A stretch of 38,720 bases of DNA from Burkholderiales bacterium. GTDB lineage: Bacteria > Pseudomonadota > Gammaproteobacteria > Burkholderiales > Burkholderiaceae_F. The translations under genes and the position numbers were made by a program. Below are positions 1 through 8,501 of this stretch, in pieces (position 1 is the stretch's first letter; every line of letters starts with the position of its first letter). The DNA lies in the NCBI GenBank assembly GCA_900290335.1, contig OKRD01000013.1, positions 87,329 through 126,048 on the forward strand. Reading direction: 5' to 3'. The notes under the pieces were generated by a model that saw only the letters and a list, made by a program, of their open reading frames with translations, was not told the DNA's origin and ran no database searches.

Positions 1-1
1 T

Positions 2-1354
2 CACCGGACCGGCGACCAGTGGTGCATCTACCCGATGTACGACTTCACCCACGCGCTCTCCGACGCGCTCGAGTGCATCACGCACAGCATTTGCACGCTC
101 GAATTCGAGGATCACCGGCCCTTGTACGACTGGTGCGTGGAGCGCTGCGTACCAATGCTGCGTGCGCCGCAATGGCGCGAGGCCCTCGATCTGGTGCGCG
201 CCGTGCGCGCGCAGGGCGTAGAGGCGGCCAGAGAATTCGCCCTGCACTGCCACAACTTTGCGCACAAGTTGTTCGCCAGCGAGGCCGAGGCCCAGATGCG
301 GGCCGTCTTCTCGCGCTGGAATCACGACCGCAGCGCGGTGCTGCGCGACCTCGACGCGTTCTTCGACCTGCTGCTGCGCGAGGCAGAGCAATTTGCCCCG
401 CTGCTTGCGCACGCCCTGGAGGAGCGGCGTGCAGATCCTTTCGATCTGCCGAGGCAGTATGAATTCTCCCGGCTGAATCTGGACTACGTGGTGCTGAGCA
501 AGCGCAAGCTCATCCAGTTAGTGGAGGAGCGCCTGGTCGACAGTTGGGACGATCCTCGTATGCCGACGCTGGTCGGGCTGCGGCGGCGCGGCTATACGCC
601 GCAGAGCCTGGCCTTGTTTGCCGAACGCGTCGGCGTGAGCAAGGCCGACTCGCGGATCGATTTCGGCGTCCTGGAACAGGCCGTGCGCGAAGACCTCGAC
701 CCGCGCGCGCCCCGCGCCATGGTGGTCCTCGATCCGCTGCGCCTGGTATTGACCAACCTTGACAGCCAGGCGCAGGAAGAGTGCGTCGCTGCGGTGCACC
801 CGCACCTGCCCGAGCGCGGCTCGCGCACGATTAGCTTGCGTCGCGAGCTCTGGATCGACCGGGACGATTTTCTCGAGCATCCGCCCGCGGACTTCTTCCG
901 GTTGTCCCCGGGTGCGATGGTGCGTCTGCGATATGCGTACGTGATCCGCTGTACCGGGTTCGAAAAGGACGCCGCCGGCAATGTGCTCGTGGTCTACGCC
1001 GAGGTGCTGCCGCAAACGCGCAGCGGCACGGCCGGCGCCAACAGCGTCAAGGTCAAGGGGGCAATTCACTGGCTGCCGATTGCCGACTCGACGCCAGTCG
1101 AGGTCCGGCTCTTTGAACGGCTGTTTGCCCAGGCCGATCCCGACGCCAGCGCGTCGGACTACCGGACATTGCTCGATGCCGGGAGTCGAAGCGTGCTGCG
1201 GGCGTATGCGGAACCTTCGCTGGCCGCCGCGCAGGCCGAGGACCGCTATCAGTTCGAGCGACATGGTTATTTTGTTGCCGATCTGATCGATCATCGGCCG
1301 GGCCGCCCCGTGTTCAACCGGATCGCGACCCTGAGGGACTCCCGCGGACGCTAG
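2..1354 (+). CDS. glnS: Glutaminyl-tRNA synthetase, C-terminal part (5' truncated by window edge), with an unusual internal insertion
   Basis: Frame is open from base 2 ([44 protein letters not shown] ... [20 protein letters not shown] ... [22 protein letters not shown] ... [12 protein letters not shown]), the canonical GlnRS class I signature blocks including the KMSKS-like VLSKR. Confidence 0.95.
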   Translation, partial: [450 protein letters not shown]

Positions 1355-1420
1355 CTGGCGAGGACGCAGGGGGATTGGCGCTATCCTTTTGCCATTCCCA
1401 TCGGTTACAGGTGGCCCACA

Positions 1421-3250
1421 TTGGATACCCTAATTGATTCCGTCGGCCAGATCCGTGCCCGCATCGAGGCCCTGCGCGCGCGCATGGGTGTTCACGGACT
1501 CTCGACCTGGATCACGCTGTCTTCGGATCCGCACCTGTCCGAATACCTGCCCCAGCGGTGGCAATCCCGTCAGTGGTTGACCGGGTTTTCCGGGTCCGCC
1601 GGGACTTTGGTGCTCACCGCCGATTTCGCCGGACTGTGGGTCGACAGCCGCTACTGGGTGGAAGCGGAGGCGCGCCTTGCGGGCACGGGGATTGAAGCCG
1701 TCAAGGCCAGCAGCGCCGCGGGTAGCGCCCTCTTCGACTGGCTCGGGCAGCATGTGGCCAGCGGCTCGGAGGTGGGCGTCGACGGGGCAAGCCTGGGCCT
1801 GTCGCTGGCCCGCTCGATCGAAGCGGCGCTCGAAAAACGCGGGGCGCGCCTGCGCACCGATTTGGACCTGCTCAACGAGATCTGGCCGACGCGCCCGGCG
1901 CTCCCGGATGCCGTCGTGCGCGAGCGAAGCGGCGCGTTCGAGTCGTTGCAGCGACGCGAAAAGCTTGCCAAGGTTCGCGAACAGATGACGGCGCTAGGAG
2001 CGCAGTGGCACTGGATCTCCAGTCTCGACGACATCGCTTGGCTGCTGAACCTGCGCGGATCCGACGTCCCGTTCAACCCGGTGTTCCTGGCGCACGTCCT
2101 GGTGGGACCGAGCGACGTGCGTCTGTTCATTGCGCCGGGAAAGATACCGGCGCCGCTGGGCGAGCGTTTGCGCGCCGACGGCATAACGCTCGTCGATTAT
2201 CGGCAAGCGGCTGCGGCCCTCAGCGCCCTGGCCGCCGGCGAGGCGCTGCTCGTCGATCCGCGGCGGGTGACGCTCGCGATGGTGCGCGCGGTGCCCGCCG
2301 GGGTGCGCATCCTCGAGCAGATCAATCCGACAACCCTGCTCAAATCGCGCAAGTCCGAACTCGAGCTCGCCAATGTACGCCTGGCCATGGAACAAGACGG
2401 CGCCGCGTTATGCAACTTCTTTTCCTGGCTCGAGCAGGCACTAGATCGGCGCGAGCGGATAACCGAGCTGACGATCGACGAGCGGGTGACGGCCGAGCGC
2501 GCCCGGCGCCAGGGATTCGTCAGTCCGAGCTTCGGCACCATCGCCGGATTCAATGCCAACGGCGCCTCGCCGCACTACAGCGCCACCCTCGAGTCGCACG
2601 CCGTCGTCTGCGATGCGACGGGGTGCGGCAACGGCCTGCTGCTTATCGATTCGGGAGGGCAGTATGAGACCGGTACCACCGACATCACGCGCGTTGTCGC
2701 GATCGGCGCCACGTCGGCCGACCAGCGGCGCGACTTCACCCTCGTCCTCAAGGGGATGATCCAGCTCACCAGGGCGCGGTTCCCGCGCGGAACCCGTTCG
2801 CCGATGCTCGACAGCCTGGCGCGCGCTCCCATCTGGGCCGAGGAGGTCGATTACGGTCATGGAACCGGGCACGGCGTGGGATATTTTCTCAATGTGCACG
2901 AAGGACCCCAGGCGATATCCCCGCACCTGCCACCGGAGCCCCAGACGGCGATGGAGCCGGGGATGATCACGTCCAACGAACCGGGCATCTATCGGCCCGG
3001 TCGCTGGGGGGTGCGCATCGAGAATCTGCTGGCGACGGTCCCCGCGGGCGGCGGCGAGTTTGGCGAGTTCCTGAAATTCGAGACGCTCACGCTGTGTCCG
3101 ATCGACCGCCGGTGTATCGACAAGACCCTGCTGCGGGCCGATGAAACGGACTGGCTCGATAGCTACCATCGAACGGTGCGCGAGCGCCTGACCCCCCTGG
3201 TGGCAGGGGACGCGCTCGCCTGGCTGCAGCGCTCCACCGAACCGCTGTGA
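1421..3250 (+). CDS. pepP: Xaa-Pro aminopeptidase (aminopeptidase P, M24B family)
   Basis: 609 aa ORF with TTG start; creatinase-type N-terminal domain plus M24 blocks (LLIDSGGQYETGTTDITRVV, DYGHGTGHGVGYFLNVHEGP, MITSNEPGIY, RIENLL). Confidence 0.9.
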   Translation: MDTLIDSVGQIRARIEALRARMGVHGLSTWITLSSDPHLSEYLPQRWQSRQWLTGFSGSAGTLVLTADFAGLWVDSRYWVEAEARLAGTGIEAVKASSAAGSALFDWLGQHVASGSEVGVDGASLGLSLARSIEAALEKRGARLRTDLDLLNEIWPTRPALPDAVVRERSGAFESLQRREKLAKVREQMTALGAQWHWISSLDDIAWLLNLRGSDVPFNPVFLAHVLVGPSDVRLFIAPGKIPAPLGERLRADGITLVDYRQAAAALSALAAGEALLVDPRRVTLAMVRAVPAGVRILEQINPTTLLKSRKSELELANVRLAMEQDGAALCNFFSWLEQALDRRERITELTIDERVTAERARRQGFVSPSFGTIAGFNANGASPHYSATLESHAVVCDATGCGNGLLLIDSGGQYETGTTDITRVVAIGATSADQRRDFTLVLKGMIQLTRARFPRGTRSPMLDSLARAPIWAEEVDYGHGTGHGVGYFLNVHEGPQAISPHLPPEPQTAMEPGMITSNEPGIYRPGRWGVRIENLLATVPAGGGEFGEFLKFETLTLCPIDRRCIDKTLLRADETDWLDSYHRTVRERLTPLVAGDALAWLQRSTEPL

Positions 3251-4359
3251 TCAGCGCCCTACCTCGATTACCCTGACGCGAACCCGCCGCTCCCGTTCGT
3301 CGCGCACCACCGTCAGTTCGGCGACGCCATCGACACCGATGCGCCCGAGCTCGGCAACGAAGTTCGACAGCCCTTCGACCCGTTTGCCGTTGACGCCAAC
3401 AATCACGTCGCCGGCTTGAGTCCCGCTTCCGCGGCCGGTGTCCCCCGCCGTACCTCAGCAATCACGACGCCCGCGATTCCGGCCTGTTCGACCAGATCGG
3501 GACGCACCGGGGTAATGCCGATGCCTGGCAGCGGCGCCCTGCCGCGCGCGATTAGCGACGGGACCACACGATTGACCAGATCGACGGGAATGGCAAAGCC
3601 GATTCCGGCCGAGCTGCCGGTCTCCGAGCGAATAGCGGTGTTGACGCCCACCAGGCGGCCGGCGCTGTCGAGCAAGGGGCCGCCGGAATTGCCAGGGTTG
3701 ATCGCCGCGTCGGTCTGGATCACGCCGGCGATCTCGCGCTCGTAGCTGGTCGGCAGCTCGCGATCGAGCGCACTGACGATTCCGTGTGTGAGCGTGCGCT
3801 GCAAGCCGAAAGGATTGCCGATCGCGTAGACCGACTGACCGATTTTCAGGTCGCTGGAGGTGCCCAGGCCGATCGGCCGCAAGTTGCGCGGCGTGTGCAG
3901 CAGCTTGATCACGGCAAGGTCGTACTCCGGCGATGCCCCGATCACCTGCGCCTCGATCGGATCGCCGGCATCGAGCTGGACGTAGACATGCGAGGCACCC
4001 TCGACGACGTGGTTGTTGGTCACGATATGACCGGCGCCGTCCCAAACGAATCCGCTACCCGCGCCGCGTGCCACCTCGGCGCCGAAGAAGCCCGCGCTAT
4101 GTATCACCTCCGTCGTGATGTAGGCAACCGACGGGGCGGCAGCTTCGAACAGCGCAACCATTGCCTGCTCCGACGCCAGCAGCGGCCCGCGCGGAGCCAC
4201 CCCGCGTGGCTCCGCGTGCTCGCGCCCGGCTGCCGCGGGCGCGCAAAGCAGCGCAAGCAGCAACCAGAGAACGCCTGGCAGGTAAGAGCGCCCCGCCACG
4301 GGTCCGCGCCCCGGCGCGCTCAGGGCCATGGTCATCAACTTTGCGCTATCCCCCATCAT
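3251..4359 (-). pseudogene. HtrA/Deg-type trypsin-like serine protease with PDZ domain; reading frame interrupted by an apparent 1-nt deletion near 3405-3415
   Basis: Signal peptide-like N-terminus, catalytic blocks TNNHVVEG / DLAVIKL / NPGNSGGPLLD. ORF stops at 3403 after AEAGLKPAT*; shifting one base restores DVIVGVNGKRVEGLSNFVAELGRIGVDGVAELTVVRDERERRVRVRVIEVGR* ending at 3251. May be a sequencing error rather than a true pseudogene. Confidence 0.75.
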
Positions 4360-4469
4360 GCGGTTGGAGGGCACGATTATGGCCTGCGCGCGCAGGCGGC
4401 CCGGAACCGCGCAGTGCCGAACTGGGCCATAATTGCGCCGACCCCCCAACGCTGGCCCGCTCTCCAGAG

Positions 4470-4832
4470 ATGTCCGAAGTCGCCACCCCCAATGCCGGTG
4501 ACCGCAGTTTCGATCTTTCGCTGCGCTTGCTGACCGTGCTGGTCCTGATCGCCCTGGCGGGCAGCGTGAGTTTTCTCGCCTACCGCTTGCTCGCCCCCCG
4601 ATTCTCGCAAAACGACAACGAACGGGTCACCACCACGACTAGCCGCCCGCCGGTCGCGCCGGCCACGACGGTGGCCGGGCCGGCCCACGGAGACGAGGTC
4701 CTCATGGACCCGGGTCGAGTTTTTCGCTGCGAGGAGCAGGGCCGGGTATCGTTTTCCGATCAGGCCTGCCCCAACAGCACCCCGACGGACGACGCGGCCG
4801 GGCGCTCCCGGCCGGCCCGAGGGGCGCATTGA
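4470..4832 (+). CDS. Small single-pass membrane protein with DUF4124-like C-terminal motif
   Basis: ORF from ATG at 4470 (MSEVATPNAGDRSFDLSLRLLTVLVLIALAGSVSFLAY...); one TM segment; VFRCEEQGRVSFSDQACP resembles the DUF4124 signature. Confidence 0.65.
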   Translation: MSEVATPNAGDRSFDLSLRLLTVLVLIALAGSVSFLAYRLLAPRFSQNDNERVTTTTSRPPVAPATTVAGPAHGDEVLMDPGRVFRCEEQGRVSFSDQACPNSTPTDDAAGRSRPARGAH

Positions 4833-4934
4833 CCCGCTAAGAGCTCGAGCGGCATCCTTCCTACGGGGCCCTGGCCCGCAGCGGGTCTAACCCGCCGGGG
4901 CCGGCAGGCCCAGCAAGAGTCGCCAGCAGGGCGG

Positions 4935-5381
4935 TCAGGCGGTTGCCTCCTCGGCGCCCGCGCGCATCGCACCGGCGGGCGCGGCTGCGCCTTCCAGACC
5001 GCGCAGATGGACCGCCAACGCCGCATCCATCGTGTTGGCATGGACCTCGAACCAGTGCGGCAACTCCTGCGCCAGGCGAATGACGATTTCCGAGTCGCCG
5101 GCATCGAAACGGCGCCGTACCTCCGCTACGACTTCGAGCAGCATTTCGTGCTCGCTCTCGTGGCAATCACGGGCCGGAAAGCTCGACTCTCGCATCCACC
5201 GCTCCTCCTGCGAGCAGTGCCGCAGCAGGTGTTCATGCAGCGCCAGCAGTTTCTCCCCTTCATCACCCGGCTGCTGCATCGCAGCGAGCAAGTCGTGGAA
5301 TTCGCGGTGCAAGGCATCCATCGGTTCAAAGCCAACTTCGAAATACCCGAAATCGGCACCCGTCTGCGCGTTGACTGTCAT
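4935..5381 (-). CDS. Bacteriohemerythrin / hemerythrin-like protein
   Basis: 148 aa; ordered His/Glu/Asp ligand pattern: MDALHREFHDLL, LHEHLLRHCSQEERWM, HESEHEMLL, HWFEVHANTMDAAL. Confidence 0.85.
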   Translation of the reverse strand: MTVNAQTGADFGYFEVGFEPMDALHREFHDLLAAMQQPGDEGEKLLALHEHLLRHCSQEERWMRESSFPARDCHESEHEMLLEVVAEVRRRFDAGDSEIVIRLAQELPHWFEVHANTMDAALAVHLRGLEGAAAPAGAMRAGAEEATA

Positions 5382-5569
5382 GTTCCACCCTCCGACGAGG
5401 AATTCACTCTGCGATTAGATAACCGAAGCCGACCGTAGCAGCGTGCGCCCAGGGCCTGCCAACGCCAATAACCTATTCAGGCGCGCTCCGCCAACGTTTC
5501 GGATGGCCGCCACGATCCGGTCCATTGCATATTTTTGCTTCGCACAAGCACGGCGCCGGCGGTGACACG

Positions 5570-6004
5570 CTACCGGTAGACCATAACCGGAACCTTGCTA
5601 TGCGTAAGCACCTTCTGCGTTTCGCTTCCCAGCAGCACGGCGCTGAGCCCGCGGCGCCCGTGGGAGGCCATGAAGATCGCGTCGCACCCCAGCCGCTCGG
5701 TCGTTTCGATGATCGCCTCGAAGGGCGAGAATGAGCGCACCACGGTCGTCTCGACCGCGACGTTGCTCTTATTGGCAATGTTCTCGAGCATCGCCAGGCG
5801 CTCGCGCGCAACCTCGTCCGCCCGTTGCTCGTACTCGGCTATGGTTTCGGGACGGTACTCAGACAGGCTTGCGTAGGCATAGGGTTCCACCACCGTCAAA
5901 CCCAGGATCCGCGCCCCCAGCTTGCTAGCCAGTTCGACCGCACCTTGAATGGCGCGCGCAGACAGTTCCGAACCATCGGTCGGAACGAGGATCTTGCTGA
6001 ACAT
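5570..6004 (-). CDS. Universal stress protein, UspA family
   Basis: MFSKILVPTDGSELSARAIQGAVELASKLGA ... IFMASHGRRGLSAVLLGSETQKVLTHSKVPVMVYR; classic Usp ATP-binding motif. Confidence 0.92.
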   Translation of the reverse strand: MFSKILVPTDGSELSARAIQGAVELASKLGARILGLTVVEPYAYASLSEYRPETIAEYEQRADEVARERLAMLENIANKSNVAVETTVVRSFSPFEAIIETTERLGCDAIFMASHGRRGLSAVLLGSETQKVLTHSKVPVMVYR

Positions 6005-6114
6005 TTTTCTGCTCCCACGCGCCCGCGCCAGGGGCGCAACACCGGGCGACGCACCCTTTGGCGGCACTTGCGCGCTTATGCTAGATCTTCCGCCGCCCGC
6101 ACGCTTGATTGCCG

Positions 6115-6906
6115 TCAAGGGGCCTGAAACTGCTCCAGCGCACAAGCAGCGGCGGCAAACCCCATCGTTGCCGTGACGGTAACGCAAGAACCGTAGCCCC
6201 CGCACGCCAGCGGACTGCCGGCCGGCGGCCCCCCCTCGGGCTCACAGCCCGGAGCCGGTCGGCACAAGGGTTCGTCGGAAAAGATGGCGTCCACACCAAA
6301 GCGCGCCGGGCGCCCGCCGGCAGCCGCGGCGGCATAGCCGTAGTCTCGCCGCAGGCAGTGCCGCAGTTTGGCCAGCAGCCGATCGCCCTGGGCGCGCGCC
6401 AGGTCGTCGCGCCGGATGCGCGCAGGATCCTTGCGCCCGCCGGCGCCGCCACAGGTAACCACGGCGATCGCGTTGCTGCGCGCGTGCGATATGAGTGCCG
6501 CCTTGGCGCGAACCTGATCGATGCAGTCAACCACCAGATCGACTTCCCGCAGCAGATCCCCGACGTTTTCCGGCGTGACGAATTCCTCCACCGCGCGGAC
6601 CTGCGCGCCGGGGTGGATTGCCCGAATCCGCTCGGCCATTGCCTGGACCTTGGCCTTGCCAAAGTCCGCCTCCAGCGCGTGGATCTGGCGGTTGGTGTTG
6701 CTCTCGGCGATGTGGTCGAGGTCGATCAGCGTGAGCTTGCCGACCCCGGAGCGCGCCAGGGCCTCGGCCGTCCACGTACCAACGCCACCGAGACCGACCA
6801 CCGCGATGCGCACGCTGCCAAAGCGCTCCAGGGTGGCCTGGCCATAGAGCCGCGCCACGGCGCCGAACCGTCGGTCAAGCTCCGGCCCGCCGGCGCTCCC
6901 GATCAC
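6115..6906 (-). CDS. tcdA: tRNA threonylcarbamoyladenosine dehydratase (ThiF/MoeB-like E1 superfamily)
   Basis: DRRFGAVARLYGQATLERFGSVRIAVVGLGGVGTWTAEALARSGVGKLTLIDLDHIAESNTNRQIHAL; end to end TcdA/CsdL-like. Start inferred (GTG at 6906; the ORF is open to 6996). Confidence 0.9.
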   Translation of the reverse strand: MIGSAGGPELDRRFGAVARLYGQATLERFGSVRIAVVGLGGVGTWTAEALARSGVGKLTLIDLDHIAESNTNRQIHALEADFGKAKVQAMAERIRAIHPGAQVRAVEEFVTPENVGDLLREVDLVVDCIDQVRAKAALISHARSNAIAVVTCGGAGGRKDPARIRRDDLARAQGDRLLAKLRHCLRRDYGYAAAAAGGRPARFGVDAIFSDEPLCRPAPGCEPEGGPPAGSPLACGGYGSCVTVTATMGFAAAACALEQFQAP

Positions 6907-7001
6907 GGCGCAATCCGTACAATCGTCCCACGGCTGGTACTTTTTCCCTTGCAATCCAAGTCGATCCCCTACCGGACCCGTCCGCGGAGCTGCCACACAT
7001 C

Positions 7002-7640
7002 ATGCCCAAGTCGAATCTTCGCACTGAATATGTACGTTCGGCGCTGCTCGAGGATGATGCCGGGGACGACCCGATCGCACTGTTTGGCCGCTGGTACGAG
7101 GAGGCGGTCCACGCTGGCGGGCGCGACCCCAATGCGATGTCGCTGGCAACAACCGACGCGGGCGGCCATCCGAGCGTGCGTATCGTCTTGTGCAAGGAAT
7201 TTGACCACGCTGGGTTTGTCTTTTTCACCAACTATTCGAGCCGCAAGGGGCGCGACCTGTCCCACAATCCCAACGGCTGCCTGCTCTTTTACTGGCCGGA
7301 CCTCGAGCGGCAAGTGCGCGTCAGCGGGGCAGTGCAGACGATCTCCACGGCCGAGTCGGACGCATATTTTGCGGAACGGCCGCTGGCGGCCCGGATCGGC
7401 GCTTGGGCGTCGCCGCAAAGCGAGCCGATAGCGGGTCGGGAAAGCCTGGAGCGCCGCTATGGCGAAATGGAACAGCGCTTCGCCGGTCAAGCCACGCCCC
7501 CCCGGCCGCCTCATTGGGGCGGCTATCGCCTGGTGCCCGATAGCCTGGAATTCTGGCAGGGCCGGCCGTCGCGACTGCACGATCGACTGCTGTTTTCGCG
7601 CCGCGGGGTGGAATGGGAGCTAGTTCGGCTTGCGCCCTGA
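7002..7640 (+). CDS. pdxH: Pyridoxamine 5'-phosphate oxidase
   Basis: DPNAMSLATTDAGGHPSVRIVLCKEFDHAGFVFFTNYSSRKGRDL ... PPHWGGYRLVPDSLEFWQGRPSRLHDRLLF. Confidence 0.95.
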   Translation: MPKSNLRTEYVRSALLEDDAGDDPIALFGRWYEEAVHAGGRDPNAMSLATTDAGGHPSVRIVLCKEFDHAGFVFFTNYSSRKGRDLSHNPNGCLLFYWPDLERQVRVSGAVQTISTAESDAYFAERPLAARIGAWASPQSEPIAGRESLERRYGEMEQRFAGQATPPRPPHWGGYRLVPDSLEFWQGRPSRLHDRLLFSRRGVEWELVRLAP

Positions 7641-7780
7641 TCGGGCCCGGGCGAATGCCGCGGATGCAAACGGCCGCGGCGGCAGGCTGATCCGAAGGTT
7701 TGCCGCGCCATCGCGGGGTTCGTCGCCGGCGGAGCAACGGGCTATGATAGGTACTTCTCGCATGCCGGAATCGACAAACC

Positions 7781-8470
7781 ATGAGCGCTGACCAGATTTC
7801 GATCATCATTGTCGAAGACGAACCCGAGTTTCGTCGCCGATTTGCTCAGATCATCGATGGCGAACCCACGATGCGACTCGCCGGCGTGGCCGCGAACAAG
7901 CGCGAAGCGCAGGTGCTGATCGATCGCGAGGATTTCGATGTCATGCTCATCGACTTGGGGCTGCCCGATGGTACGGGCATCGACCTCATACGCAGCGTCA
8001 GCCAGCGCAAGCCCGACGTCGATATCATGGTGGTGACGGTGTTCGGCGATGAGCAGCACGTCGTCTCGTCGATCGAGGCCGGAGCAACCGGCTACATCCT
8101 GAAGGACTCGACGCCGGCCGACGTCATATCCTGCATCCGCCTGCTGCGCGCGGGCGGATCACCGGTGAGCCCGGTCGTGGCGCGCAGCGTGCTGCGCGCC
8201 ATCCGCTCCCGAATGGGCGGGGCCGCAGTCGGCAGCACTAGCGCACCGGCGCGTTCCCCGAACACCGAAAACAATCCGCTATCGGCGCGAGAGACCGAGA
8301 TCTTGCAGCTGCTCGCCAAGGGCATGAGCTTCAACGAGATCGGCGAGATCCTTGGCATTTCCCCCCACACGGTAACCGCGCACATCAAGAAGATCTACCG
8401 CAAGCTGGCGGTGCACTCGCGCGGCGAAGCCGTCTACGAAGCAAGCCAGATGGGTCTGCTCAAGTCCTAG
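7781..8470 (+). CDS. Response regulator, NarL/LuxR type (REC + HTH)
   Basis: REC domain (IIIVEDEPEFRRRF, DVMLIDLGLPDGTGIDLI, GYILKDST) plus LuxR HTH (LSARETEILQLLAKGMSFNEIGEILGISPHTVTAHIKKIYRKLAV). Confidence 0.95.
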   Translation: MSADQISIIIVEDEPEFRRRFAQIIDGEPTMRLAGVAANKREAQVLIDREDFDVMLIDLGLPDGTGIDLIRSVSQRKPDVDIMVVTVFGDEQHVVSSIEAGATGYILKDSTPADVISCIRLLRAGGSPVSPVVARSVLRAIRSRMGGAAVGSTSAPARSPNTENNPLSARETEILQLLAKGMSFNEIGEILGISPHTVTAHIKKIYRKLAVHSRGEAVYEASQMGLLKS

Positions 8471-8501
8471 GTCGACGACCCTCGTCTCGGAAAGTCCGCG
8501 T

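Noticed and set aside
2441-3169. 242-aa minus-strand ORF inside pepP
   Set aside because: Antisense shadow of the M24 catalytic domain.
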